This document shows positions 26,252 to 36,000 of a DNA stretch of 64,000 bases, in pieces. This DNA comes from Pseudanabaena galeata CCNP1313 (GTDB lineage Bacteria > Cyanobacteriota > Cyanobacteriia > Pseudanabaenales > Pseudanabaenaceae): NCBI RefSeq assembly GCF_029910235.1, contig NZ_CP112874.1:2666001-2730000 (forward strand). The letters are read 5' to 3'. Under the pieces are notes generated by a model, which worked only from the letters and a program-made list of their open reading frames with translations, was not told where the DNA came from and ran no database searches. Position numbers and translations under genes: made by a program. Each line of letters begins with the position of its first letter. Positions within the stretch are counted from its first letter, which is position 1.

Positions 26252-27328
26252 TTACACAGTGGCGATCGCTTCGTGACGCGCAAAAATCATGCGACCAGCC
26301 GAAGTTTGTAAAGCACTAGTAACTATCACAATAATTTGTTTGCCGAGGTACTCACGACCTTCCTCAATGACAACCATTGTGCCATCTTCCAGATAGCCAA
26401 TGCCTTGCGATGCTTCTTTGCCTTCCTTGAGTACTTTGATTTCAATCAGATCCCCTGGTAAATAGGTCGGGCGCAAAGCTTGAGCCAGATCATTGATATT
26501 TAAAACTTCAACCTGCTGTAAATTGGCGACTTTGTTGAGGTTGTAATCATTGGTGATCAGCGTGCAGCTTAGCTCTTGGGCTAAACGAACTAACTTGGCA
26601 TCTACAGTATGCAAGTCTTCATAATCGGCGGAATGAATTGTGATGCGATCGCTAAACTGATCACGCATATTGTTGAGAATATCCAATCCTCGGCGACCAC
26701 GCACCCGTTTTTGATCGTTGGAGCTATCAGCGATCGTCTGCAATTCTTGAATTACAAAATGGGGGATCAGTAATTGTCCTTCTAGGAAGCCTGTCTCCAT
26801 CAAGGTCTGAATTCGTCCATCAATTACGGTGCTAGTATCCAAAACCTTCGCTGTCGCGGTACGCAAAGTTCCATCGGCGAGGAGACTGCTTTCGACATTA
26901 TTGGGATTAATCAACCGCAACAATGCACGCCCATGAGTATCCGATAGAGTCATCCCCGAATAGGCAAAGATAATACTTACCAAAATAGCTGTGAGGGGCT
27001 TAATAAAGTCAAAGTTATCGGGAATAGGGATCAAAAATAATGGTGCTAGCATCAAGTTAGCTACCAGTAGACCAAATACCAATCCTACAGCACGACCCAA
27101 AATTGTCTCAATTGGCATTGAACGAATGTTCGTTTCAATACGGCGATAGGTATTTTGGACGATTAAACCAGCAATTAGCCCGACTACCGAGCCGACACCA
27201 AGTGTGACCCAGCGCAAATTTTGGACGTTGAGATGGGAGATCGTCTCTGGTGGTAAGAAATCAATGCCATGGAAGCCAGTGCCTGCTCCCGCAAGGATAA
27301 ATGTGAAAATAATAATAGCGTCAATCAT
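26252..27328 (-). CDS. Membrane-anchored PIN/TRAM domain protein
   Basis: The protein has 358 aa. Four transmembrane segments (about 1-135) precede a PIN domain (about 163-285; KVLDTSTVIDGRI, VIQELQTIADS, LITNDYNLNKVA carrying the conserved acidic residues). A TRAM domain follows (about 290-350; YLPGDLIEIKVLKEGKEASQ). This architecture is the YacL-type family found in cyanobacteria and Firmicutes, with a predicted ribonuclease on the inner face of a membrane; substrates are unknown. Confidence 0.88.
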   Translation of the reverse strand: MIDAIIIFTFILAGAGTGFHGIDFLPPETISHLNVQNLRWVTLGVGSVVGLIAGLIVQNTYRRIETNIRSMPIETILGRAVGLVFGLLVANLMLAPLFLIPIPDNFDFIKPLTAILVSIIFAYSGMTLSDTHGRALLRLINPNNVESSLLADGTLRTATAKVLDTSTVIDGRIQTLMETGFLEGQLLIPHFVIQELQTIADSSNDQKRVRGRRGLDILNNMRDQFSDRITIHSADYEDLHTVDAKLVRLAQELSCTLITNDYNLNKVANLQQVEVLNINDLAQALRPTYLPGDLIEIKVLKEGKEASQGIGYLEDGTMVVIEEGREYLGKQIIVIVTSALQTSAGRMIFARHEAIATV

Positions 27329-27479
27329 AGGGCGGAACTCCGCTTGGACGAATAAATATAAGGACGTGAGATCAACTCAAATAACCTCTAGCCTAAAGCT
27401 TTAATTGAGTTTAGTTAATAGTTTTCCAACTTTCTCAATCCTTTGCATACAATTCTACACAAATGTAATAGAGGATTGT

Positions 27480-27881
27480 CTATTTTGGGGGTTGAACACA
27501 TCCTTCGCTAGATTTTTGTCCATCGGGCATAGTTGCGCCACAAAAGTTAGTTTCTGACATATACGCACTTGTCAGATCGGCTCCCGTGAGATCAGCTCCC
27601 CTTAAATCCGCTTTATCTAGAATCGCGCCTATTAAGTTTGCCTCTCGCAAATCAGCAAGCTTAAGATCTGCTGAAAACAGATTTGCGTTGCGTAAATTTG
27701 CGCCTCTCAGGTTTACAAAACTTAGTTTTGCCCTTGATAGATCGCAACCTTGGCATTCTCTAGTTTGCAAAACCTGACGGATTTGGTTGGGATCAGCAGA
27801 TGCGGATTCTGTCCAACTAATTAGGGCGATCGCGCTGACTAGTCCTGAAATCATCAAGCAAGTCTTGATTAGAGTTTTCAT
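27480..27881 (-). CDS. Secreted pentapeptide-repeat protein
   Basis: The protein has 133 aa. A signal peptide (about 1-29, ending SASADP) and a short Cys pair (ECQGCDLS) precede about ten A(D/N)Lxx pentapeptides: ANLRNANLFSADLKLADLRE and onward to TGADLTSAYMSETNF. A right-handed quadrilateral helix is predicted. The exported location is typical for cyanobacterial pentapeptide proteins. The closing CGATMPDG...GCVQPP could form a disulfide. Confidence 0.85.
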   Translation of the reverse strand: MKTLIKTCLMISGLVSAIALISWTESASADPNQIRQVLQTRECQGCDLSRAKLSFVNLRGANLRNANLFSADLKLADLREANLIGAILDKADLRGADLTGADLTSAYMSETNFCGATMPDGQKSSEGCVQPPK

Positions 27882-27982
27882 TTCTTTAGATCTTAGTTGT
27901 TGAGCTTACTGTCAGTATAAAACCTAGAAAGTAGAGTCCGTGTAAAGTCGCATCTTTAGCATTAGCAAATTTCAATCACCCC

Positions 27983-28020
27983 AAAAATGAAAGCGTTGCT
28001 TTGCAACCCTTTCATTTTTT
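27983..28020. repeat. Hairpin, 16-bp arms with mismatch
   Basis: AAAAATGAAAGCGTTGC pairs with GCAACCCTTTCATTTTT, and a T-run follows. It lies directly beside the next palindrome. Confidence 0.65.
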
Positions 28021-28021
28021 T

Positions 28022-28092
28022 GACATAAAGCCCAAGAATTGACTGGCGGCGCGGAGCGCCGCCAGTCAATTCTTGGGCTTTGATTTGTCCTA
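28022..28092. repeat. Palindromic element with TGACA/TGTCCT ends and GCGC core
   Basis: Perfect 26-bp arms (28027-28052 and 28056-28081) have loop GGA. The left outer end reads TGACATAAA and the right TGATTTGTCCTA, matching in inverted order the ends of the 16535-16606 copy. The middle of the arms (AAGAATTGACTGG) is different from that copy. Confidence 0.8.
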
Positions 28093-28349
28093 AGACAAGT
28101 AACTGTAGCTATATCACTGCGGAGTGCGATCGCAATCACAGGGGTAGATATCTGGTGTCACTTGCGATTATCAAAAAAAGCTAGATGATGACTTCATGGA
28201 GTTAATCACTCACAAGTTAAAGATCACCCAGTCGGTTGAATTGATAGAAGGAAGTAGCGATCGCTACTTTTGATAGAAAATTAAATTTATAGAAGTTTGA
28301 TTTTCTAATTCGTTGCAAGTAATTAGAGAACGTAGAAGTAGAGGCAGTC

Positions 28350-28700
28350 ATGAAAAGTACAATCGTCGCCACGTTTTTAGCCATTTCGGGTTTCGCCATT
28401 TCAGGTTTTGCATTCGCTACATCAGCTAATGCTCAAACAGCGATCGTCGCCGCTCTCTATCAAAACCCTACTGCTCCTCAAACCGAAGTTCGTTATGACA
28501 GTGCTGCTACTAGCACCAATCAAATTATCCTTGCGGTCAATACCACCCCTGAAGTAATGGCGATCGCGTACAACTTGGTTACTGGTGATAGTTATGATCG
28601 CATCGTAACTGTGAGTCACAAAGATAGTCTTGCTTGCTTAGTAAGTGGCACTGGCTCTGTTGATGGTACTGTTATGTGTGGATTCATCGACTATGAATAA
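28350..28700 (+). CDS. Small secreted protein, unknown
   Basis: The protein has 116 aa. A clear signal peptide (KSTIVATFLAISGFAISGF, cleavage near TSANAQ) is followed by a small domain with two Cys (DSLACLVSGTG, GTVMCGFIDYE) that could pair. It is probably periplasmic or extracellular. I do not recognise the family. A terminator begins at its stop codon. Confidence 0.6.
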   Translation: MKSTIVATFLAISGFAISGFAFATSANAQTAIVAALYQNPTAPQTEVRYDSAATSTNQIILAVNTTPEVMAIAYNLVTGDSYDRIVTVSHKDSLACLVSGTGSVDGTVMCGFIDYE

Positions 28701-28729
28701 TAAAAGGGACGCGAAGCGTCCCTTTTATT
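28699..28729. terminator. Bidirectional terminator
   Basis: The 14-bp arms AATAAAAGGGACGC/GCGTCCCTTTTATT have loop GAA and lie between convergent stop codons at about 28700 and 28733. Confidence 0.8.
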
Positions 28730-28732
28730 GAT

Positions 28733-29236
28733 TTAGGCAATATTGGCGTTATTTTTAAGTTCGTTTAGCTTTTGCAGCCCGAACTGAGCGCGTTTAATTT
28801 GTTTTTCGCATAATTCTTCAATATCGGTACGCGCAATTTCAATCCCGTTTTGCGTATCCGTGGCTCTATCAAAAAATACAATGCTGTCCACCTGTTTCAT
28901 CCCAATTAGGCGAAACAGCATATCAATTACGTTATATTCTCCACATTCGAGATTTTCGTCATTTAATCGCAATCGGTCAATATTGGCAGGCGTGCGATCG
29001 CAATAGGCATAGATCGTAGTTTTTTCCAGTTCAGGATTGTCATGATTGCTAAGCGGTGTGAGTAACCAACCACCTTCAATATCTTGAATCACAAAATAAA
29101 TTGTATGTTTAAGATTTTGGGCGATCGCCTTTAGTACTGACGCAATCAAACTAACTGCGCTAGCCGTTTCTTCATCGGGTGTACTCTGAACTAATAAAGC
29201 AACTTGGCGATCGAGAATTTGATCTTTAGTTAGCAT
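28733..29236 (-). CDS. Conserved cyanobacterial protein, unknown
   Basis: The 167-aa protein is soluble, with no signal or membrane segments. Visible stretches are TIYFVIQDIEGGWLLTPLS, TTIYAYCDRTPAN and MKQVDSIVFFDRATDTQNG, ending in a basic helical tail (CEKQIKRAQFGLQKLNEL). I cannot name the family. It lies 86 bp downstream of the membrane gene at 29323-30048, with a hairpin between the two. Confidence 0.55.
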   Translation of the reverse strand: MLTKDQILDRQVALLVQSTPDEETASAVSLIASVLKAIAQNLKHTIYFVIQDIEGGWLLTPLSNHDNPELEKTTIYAYCDRTPANIDRLRLNDENLECGEYNVIDMLFRLIGMKQVDSIVFFDRATDTQNGIEIARTDIEELCEKQIKRAQFGLQKLNELKNNANIA

Positions 29237-29283
29237 GAATCTTTAGTTAACGTTGATCGTGATTAATATCTTGAGTATCTTGA

Positions 29284-29328
29284 ATTTAGATGATTAAGCC
29301 GCGCTCTGCGCGGCTTAATCATCTAAAT
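29284..29328 (-). terminator. Hairpin after the armadillo-fold membrane gene
   Basis: Perfect 21-bp arms (ATTTAGATGATTAAGCCGCG... and complement) have loop TCT and overlap the stop region of the upstream minus-strand gene. Confidence 0.75.
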
Positions 29329-30048
29329 ATTATTGGCTGATCTCTGAAGTGCAGGTTTGGCTGTAATCGATTGCAATGACTCTAAAGTCTCAAAAATTGC
29401 CTCACGCATAGTTGTCTCGGTTTCGCGATTTAGCAATACTTGGCAATAATCAGCGATCGCCCGTTCTTGAGCAGCAGGCAACCGATTATCTTGAACATAT
29501 TGATTGATTTTCTTAATGGCAATCAGTCTTGCTAGATCATCATTTACTGCTAGCTGAGCAATAAGCTGATCAAAATTATTTTGTTGACGTTGCAACCATT
29601 GGCTAAAAGCTTGACGCACGAGCAACACTAAAATCCCTAAAGTTGCGACAAGCTGCAAAATGTTAGCTGACGCTAACCAATGATTTTCTTGGTTAGACCA
29701 TACAGCTAATACTGTATAGGTCAAAAAAACTGTGACCGTGCCGCTCGCGACTGATAAAGGTAAGTGGCGATAGGGACTTTGCAAAAACTTCTGAATGCGC
29801 CACAAAATCACATTCCAGTTCCAGTCCTGCATCATATAGACCGCAGTCATGGCAAAGATCCCCGCACTAGTTGCCGCGATTAGCTGCCAGTTCCACAGTA
29901 GCAACATCACCAAAAAAATCGCTAACAAAGCCCATACTGGCAAACCTTGCTCACGGGCAAGCCCACGCCAAAGCGATCGCATTAATTGTTGAGCTGGCGA
30001 TGGAGATGCAGTTGATTCTTGTTCTGAATGATGTGAAGTTTTGACCAC
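29323..30048 (-). CDS. Cyanobacterial membrane protein with armadillo-like C-terminus
   Basis: The protein has 241 aa. Four hydrophobic segments occur between about residues 38 and 145 (LPVWALLAIFLVMLLLW, LIAATSAGIFAMTAVYMM, LSVASGTVTVFLTYTVLAV, ILQLVATLGILVLLV). A helical tail (RQQNNFDQLIAQLAVNDDLA, then VNDDLARLIAIKKINQYVQ and TMREAIFETLESLQS) has the look of an ARM/HEAT domain. Cyanobacterial homologues are called armadillo-type fold proteins; function is unknown. The N-terminal 25 residues are polar. Confidence 0.6.
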   Translation of the reverse strand: MVKTSHHSEQESTASPSPAQQLMRSLWRGLAREQGLPVWALLAIFLVMLLLWNWQLIAATSAGIFAMTAVYMMQDWNWNVILWRIQKFLQSPYRHLPLSVASGTVTVFLTYTVLAVWSNQENHWLASANILQLVATLGILVLLVRQAFSQWLQRQQNNFDQLIAQLAVNDDLARLIAIKKINQYVQDNRLPAAQERAIADYCQVLLNRETETTMREAIFETLESLQSITAKPALQRSANNI

Positions 30049-30103
30049 AGATTGCCACTTATATCCCTAAGGACTGTAATAGCTACTTTACAGGATTTTA
30101 GTT

Positions 30104-30142
30104 AAAAAAGGTGAGAGGCACTTAGTCACTCTCACCTTTTTT
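30104..30142 (-). terminator. Terminator of the EamA transporter gene
   Basis: The arms AAAAAAGGTGAGAG and CTCTCACCTTTTTT enclose an 11-base loop. On the minus strand it follows the stop codon and ends in a U-run. Confidence 0.8.
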
Positions 30143-31901
30143 ATTTAACAGGTTTCTTGTACATATTTTGCAAGCTGAGTAGCCCCACCCCACCTGTCAC
30201 CAGAAACACCCCAAATAGCTGGATGAAATCTAGTTTGTTTCCCAAGATTGTGAAGGCTAGGAACGTGGTAAACACGGGACCACTAGCACTCACAATTGAA
30301 GCTTGCGCCGCCCCCATTAGCTTTGTGCCGAAACTGGTCAGCAAATAACCACCTAAAGTCGTTAATGCGATCAGGAAGCACATAAATATTAGTGAGCTAT
30401 TAAAGGAAATCGAAGCTAAGGTAAAGGGCAATGTTCCAAAGCAGAGCAGTAAAATTATCGCAAAGTTGATTGATGTAAAAGAAACAGGATTTAGTTGTTT
30501 AAAACAAGCCTGCGAGGTAATGATATATCCCGCAAAAGAAATTCCCGAAAGCATCGCTGCAATTACACCCCATGTGTCGGGCTTGTTCACGCCGAAAACG
30601 TTGTAAGTCAGCATAATGCCTACATAAATCACCCCAATTACCAACCAGCGCTCCTTGCTAGGGCGATCGCCAAATAGTAACCAAGCCATCAAAACTGTAA
30701 CCGTCGGGAAGATGAAAAACAGGGTAACTGCTAATCCCGGATTCAAAATGCCTAAAGCTACATAAATGAAGGCAAAAGAGGCAAATTGCAGTAAAGCACT
30801 GAAGGTAACCCGCCAGAATAATAATCTGCGGTTAGGTGTAAGCAATTGCTGAAAGTCACGTAATACATCCACCCGAAAAATAAGCTTAGCAACTATCCAC
30901 ATAATTGGTGTGGCGAATATCATTCGTAACAACAACAACATGAAGGAGTTAGGTATGCTTGGCTTAATCAATCCCCCAAAACTAAATAGTCCAAAGATAC
31001 TGGAATTGGAGAAAATCACCCTTACTAAAATATTTTGCAAGGACAAAACCACTGAAGCGCCTAATACCAAGATAAATCCTAACCACCAGTCATTGAGACG
31101 CTTAGTTGGTTGAGCTATGGGAGGGGCTGATTCTAGAGAGTTAGATGGTTCTGTGGGATCACCAGCATAGGGGCGAGTGTCATTGGGGTCATATTGCCTA
31201 AACTGGCTACTACTAAATGTGGGAATCTGAATTTGTCCATAATTAGCATTGCCATTAGGATTAATAGGTACGGGGCTATTGTTGCCATTAGCGCCGATCG
31301 CCCCTGCAAAACCAGATGTCCCCGTGAAGTTGACAGGTGGATTACTGCCTAGGTTTCCACCTGTGTAGCGATCGCCTGAAGATCGCCGCAAGTATTCATC
31401 AATTCTTTCAACAAGAGCTGAGAGCATTAACTCGCCTTGCTGTCTTTGGGTATACATGCGCTGCATCTGATCGTCGAGATCGCGCTGATAGGTATCTACA
31501 TCCCGTTGTAAAGACTGGAATGTTGTGCGAATAGCACTATCAAGATTAAGCATTAACTGCTCAAAGTTCTCAGAATGATCGTTAAGTACCTTTGAGTTAG
31601 TAACGATCACATCATTTTTTAAATGATAGGTGATCGCTTGGGCAAGTTGCTCGATCCATTGTTGGCGCTGGATTTCTTGCTGGTTCATGCCTTGCTGCGC
31701 GACAGTTAGCACCTCTAGCTCTTTGCGTTGAGACTGGAGGCGCTGAATATCATCAGTTAGGGCATTTTTTTGGGCTTGTAAAATCAAAATTTCACGGCTG
31801 AGCTTGCCCAAGATATTTGCCCGCAGATCCGACAAGTCCTTGGTGACTCCCGCGAGGGTCTGCTCGTAATTATTATTACTACGAATATTATTGCTCTCCA
31901 T
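30141..31901 (-). CDS. Coiled-coil plus EamA (DMT-superfamily) transporter fusion
   Basis: The start is set at ATG 31901 because GAGGTGA lies 9 bases upstream; a GTG start 4 codons earlier is also open. Of 586 aa, roughly the first 190 are soluble: a long coiled coil (LSDLRANILGKLSREILILQ, LTDDIQRLQSQRKELEVL) and an Asn/Pro/Gly-rich linker. The remaining ~310 residues form ten membrane helices of two EamA units (WWLGFILVLGASVVLSL; GAAQASIVSASGPVFTTFLA). The family exports metabolites; the substrate is unknown. The large coiled-coil N-terminus is not part of the usual ~300-aa EamA protein and suggests oligomerisation or a partner. Confidence 0.8.
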   Translation of the reverse strand: MESNNIRSNNNYEQTLAGVTKDLSDLRANILGKLSREILILQAQKNALTDDIQRLQSQRKELEVLTVAQQGMNQQEIQRQQWIEQLAQAITYHLKNDVIVTNSKVLNDHSENFEQLMLNLDSAIRTTFQSLQRDVDTYQRDLDDQMQRMYTQRQQGELMLSALVERIDEYLRRSSGDRYTGGNLGSNPPVNFTGTSGFAGAIGANGNNSPVPINPNGNANYGQIQIPTFSSSQFRQYDPNDTRPYAGDPTEPSNSLESAPPIAQPTKRLNDWWLGFILVLGASVVLSLQNILVRVIFSNSSIFGLFSFGGLIKPSIPNSFMLLLLRMIFATPIMWIVAKLIFRVDVLRDFQQLLTPNRRLLFWRVTFSALLQFASFAFIYVALGILNPGLAVTLFFIFPTVTVLMAWLLFGDRPSKERWLVIGVIYVGIMLTYNVFGVNKPDTWGVIAAMLSGISFAGYIITSQACFKQLNPVSFTSINFAIILLLCFGTLPFTLASISFNSSLIFMCFLIALTTLGGYLLTSFGTKLMGAAQASIVSASGPVFTTFLAFTILGNKLDFIQLFGVFLVTGGVGLLSLQNMYKKPVK

Positions 31902-32090
31902 TGAAGAAATCACCTCGTAACAATGCCATCTGAAATAACGCTAGGGACTAAGTTTGGCACTAATTTTTTAATTGGCTTAATTGGTTGCGTCTAGTTTGCG
32001 AACTTTATAACACTAATTTGAGCATCTGACATATTTTGTTTTGTTTGTTGATCAAAAAAACATGGTGATTATGGAAATTTTGCGATCGCT

Positions 32091-33008
32091 TTAGCCATTT
32101 CTGAGTTTGGTGATCGCATCTACGCTTAGTCCTGTACTCTGACAAATTGCTTCGTCATCAAGTACTGCCAATAGTTGCTGGGCGATCGCCAGTTTTGCTT
32201 TTAATTCTCCTTGCTCGATACCTTGCTCGATACCCTGTTGAATACCTTGCTGGATTCCCTCTTTTTTGCCTTGCTCAAGCCCCAATCTGGTTGCTTTTTT
32301 GAGGGCGTTGCGTTGGTCATGGATAAAGATCGAACGGCGCTCTAGATCATCTAGCTCCTGCTTACTTAGGTTGGCTTGACTGGCGATCGCAAAAGCTTTT
32401 TTGATTGCTGGCTCATTGTCCATCACCGTTGGTACAGCATCTAACTTACGGGCAGTTTTGAGAAAATATAGCCATTTGTCGGTGATTGTTTCTAGCTCTT
32501 CTAATTCCTTTTTGAATTTGGGTAACTCAATAAATACCAGTTCAATATCATAAACTGGATAATCAGTAAGGTAAGTCTTTTCCTTGAGAATGAAGCGAGA
32601 TAGAATTTGTTCTAGCTCTGGAAACATCTCAAAATCGGTAATTGTCAGTGCGATGACTGGTTGCAAAATCGTATAGTCTTCACCAATATCTAGTTGAGTG
32701 GAATATGCCTTGGACGCATTGTATAAAATCCGCTTTTCAAAGCCTTCTACGTTTAACACTTGCATTTCAATAATTACAGAAGTTATTTCGCCTTCTTGAT
32801 TGCGAATATTTGCCTTCACGTCAACGTAGGTGTCTTTAATGCCGCGTATCTTTGGTGCAAGGTATGGGTCAAGTATTTCTAAGTCTTGGATGATATCAAG
32901 CCCTTCATAAAGCATGGCATTGAGAAAGCTAATTAAAATATCATGGCTTTGTTCTGAGCCAAATATTCTTTTGAAGGCAAAGTCAATTTTGGGATTAATA
33001 AATTTCAT
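32091..33008 (-). CDS. Rpn family nuclease/putative transposase
   Basis: The 305-aa protein starts MKFINPKIDFAFKRIFG, the hallmark of the Rpn/PD-(D/E)XK transposase-like family. The motif residues are visible in DTYVDVKANIRN and SVIIEMQVLN. A degenerate 12-bp tandem repeat encodes QQGIQQGIEQGIEQG near residues 250-267, before a short C-terminal helical part. It follows mfd by 22 bp on the same strand, so it may be co-transcribed with it. Rpn proteins cut DNA and promote RecA-independent recombination; the role here is inferred. Confidence 0.85.
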   Translation of the reverse strand: MKFINPKIDFAFKRIFGSEQSHDILISFLNAMLYEGLDIIQDLEILDPYLAPKIRGIKDTYVDVKANIRNQEGEITSVIIEMQVLNVEGFEKRILYNASKAYSTQLDIGEDYTILQPVIALTITDFEMFPELEQILSRFILKEKTYLTDYPVYDIELVFIELPKFKKELEELETITDKWLYFLKTARKLDAVPTVMDNEPAIKKAFAIASQANLSKQELDDLERRSIFIHDQRNALKKATRLGLEQGKKEGIQQGIQQGIEQGIEQGELKAKLAIAQQLLAVLDDEAICQSTGLSVDAITKLRNG

Positions 33009-33030
33009 AACTACCGTTAGTTCTCAATAA

Positions 33031-36000
33031 TTAAGCTTCAGCTTTGGCGAGATGCATGGTATCAAGCCATTCAATCAGACTATCAAGCTGCTTGTCGTGA
33101 GATAGTGTGCCTAAGCCTCGCACGGTGACATTACCTTGACTATAAACAAAGCGCGATCGCAGATGACTAGGTAAATGCTCATGCAATAGTTTCCATGCTG
33201 GCTCTTCCATCTTAGACTCTAGGACAACATGTTGCTTGCCTTCTGGCTTAATCCGCGAGAACCCAATCCGCTTAGCGATCAGTTTTAATTCCATAACTTT
33301 TAGAAGTTGCATAGCAGGAGCAGGGACATTGCCATAGCAGTCCTTCCACTCTTCGATAATTTGGGAAAGTTCCCGACGTGATGTAACAGAGGCAACCGCA
33401 CGGTAAGCGCTCATTTTGCGATCGCCATCGGGAATATATTCCGCAGGAATAAAGGCTGTAATTGGCAGATCGACTTGTGTATCATCGACTTCAGGGATTT
33501 CTGAGCCACGTATTTCGGCGATCGCCTCTTGCAGCATTTCCATATATAAATCAAAGCCAATTGTATTGATTTGTCCCGACTGCTCAGAGCCTAAGAGATT
33601 GCCCACGCCGCGAATTTCCATGTCACGCATTGCTAATTGGTAACCTGAACCAAGGTGGGTAAATTCTTGAATTGCTTTGAGTCGTTTGCGAGCAACATCG
33701 GTTAGTTCACCTTTTTCCTGATAGAACAACCACGCATGGGCTTGAATACCTGCCCGACCGACCCGACCACGCAATTGATAAAGCTGCGCGAGTCCAAATC
33801 TTTGGGCATCTTCGATAATGATTGTGTTGACACGGGGAATGTCCAATCCTGATTCAATAATTGTGGTGCAGATCATCATGTCGGCTTCACCACTATTGAA
33901 ACTGAGCATCGTTGCTTCTAGTTCTGATTCGGGCATCTGTCCGTGGGCGATCGCCATGCGTACCGATGGCAACATTTCATGGACTCGCGCCGAAACTTCT
34001 TCAATATCGTCAATGCGCGACACCACATAGAAAATCTGACCACCGCGATCGAGTTCCTGTCGAATCGCGGCGCGAACTAGCTCAAGGTTATAACGCGATA
34101 AATGCGTCATAATCGATCGCCTTGATGGTGGTGGGGTCGTAATCAGGCTCATTTCGCGCACCCCAGACATAGCCATATAGAGGGTTCGGGGAATAGGCGT
34201 TGCCGATAGAGTCAGCACATCTACTTCCGTTTTCATGGTTTTGATTTTCTCTTTTTGAGCAACCCCAAAGCGCTGCTCTTCATCTATGACCAATAGCCCT
34301 AAATCTTTAAATTCCACATCTTTGGATAAAAGTTGATGCGTACCGACAACAATATCCAGTTCTCCAGTCTTCAGCTTACGACAAATTTCTTTTTTCTCGG
34401 AAGTGGTGCGGAAGCGATTAAGCAGTGCAATATTCACTGGATAAGCAGCATAGCGCTCTTGCAAACTGTGATAATGCTGCTGTGCGAGAATCGTGGTCGG
34501 AACTAGTAGCGCTGCTTGTTTTCCTGTTGTTACAGCTTTAAAAATTGTGCGGATAGCAACTTCGGTTTTGCCAAAGCCCACATCGCCGCAGACGAGCCGA
34601 TCCATTGGGCGCGAACTTTCCATATCTTGCTTAACATCCTGAGTTGCTTTCAATTGGTCAGGAGTTGCTTGATAAGGAAAAGAATCTTCCATTTCCTGTT
34701 GCCAAGGATTATCAGGCGGAAAAGCAAATCCCAACTGTTGCGATCGCTTAGCGTAAAGTTCTAGCAAATCAAAAGCAATTTTCTTAATCGCTTTCTTGGC
34801 TTTAGCTGTGGTATTTGTCCATGTTTTGCCCGTCATTTTGTGAAGTTCTGGTCTGCCCTCATTCATGCCCCGATAACGAGACAAAATCGACATCTGATCG
34901 ACTACTACGCGCAATAATCCATCGGCATATTTGAGAACTAGGTATTCACGAGTTTCATTATTGACCGTCAATTTTTCTAATTTGATAAACTGACCCACAC
35001 CATGATTTTTATGAACAACATAGTCTCCTGCGGAGAGCTTATTGAGATTTACTTGTTTAGAAACAGCCCTGCGACGTTTGCGAACATAGTTGGGAGTACC
35101 CAAAGCATGTTGACCAAAAAACTCGCGATCGCTGATCACCACAATGCGATAAGTGGGCAGCACAAAACCTTGAATTTCAGCAATGCCTGAATATTTCAAA
35201 GCAACGGCGATGCGGAGGTTATGGGTTTTGTCGATCGCAGGATAATCGCGAACATTGGGAATAAATTGGGCTTGGCAATCATGTTCTTGCAGCAGAGCAA
35301 CTGTGCGCGATGGTTGGGCGGAGATAAGAATGATTTTATACTTCTGTTCGCGGTAGTCACGGATAGTTTGGGCGATTTTGCCGAACTGATGGGGAATTGC
35401 AGGAATCGACCGACTGGACATATTCACGCCGCGATTTTCTTCACCTAGTTCAAATAATTCAAGGCGATCAAACTTGGATATTTGTTCTAAACATTCAGCA
35501 AAGGAGCGATGGAGTTTGCCCTCCTCTCTTTCTCCCCTCACCCAGAGGGAGAGGGGTTGGGGGTGAGGGCAAATTTCTTCGGCAGATTCGTGCCAGCGAT
35601 CGCAATGTGCCTTGCATTGATCGATTTCATCAATTACTACCAAGCAGTTCTCTGAAGTCGGTAAATAATCTAATAGAGAAGCTGTAGATTTGGGATGAAC
35701 TGCAAACCCCTGAATGCTAAATTCATCTTCTAGATTGCCATCATTTGCTGGTAGTTTGCCTAAAATATGTCCATAGCTAATCGGCGCTAACATCACCGAG
35801 GGAATGCTATCTAGTGGTCTTTGGGTAGAAGGCTCGAATTCGCGAATTCGTTCTATTTCATCGCCAAACCAATCAATCCGCACAGGCATTTCACTGGAAA
35901 CTGGGAAAATATCAATAATATCGCCACGTCTTCCCCATTGTCCTTCTGTCTCGACCGTTGATGTATGCTCATAGCCCATCAGAGTCAGCTTCTCTGACAT

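Larger units (their letters stand above)
27882..28349. other. 468-bp intergenic region with two palindromes
   Basis: Between divergent genes. It contains the hairpins at 27983-28020 and 28027-28081. I see no gene, tRNA or recognisable RNA in the remaining DNA. A weak ribosome-binding stretch AGAGGCAG precedes the ATG at 28350. Confidence 0.6.
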
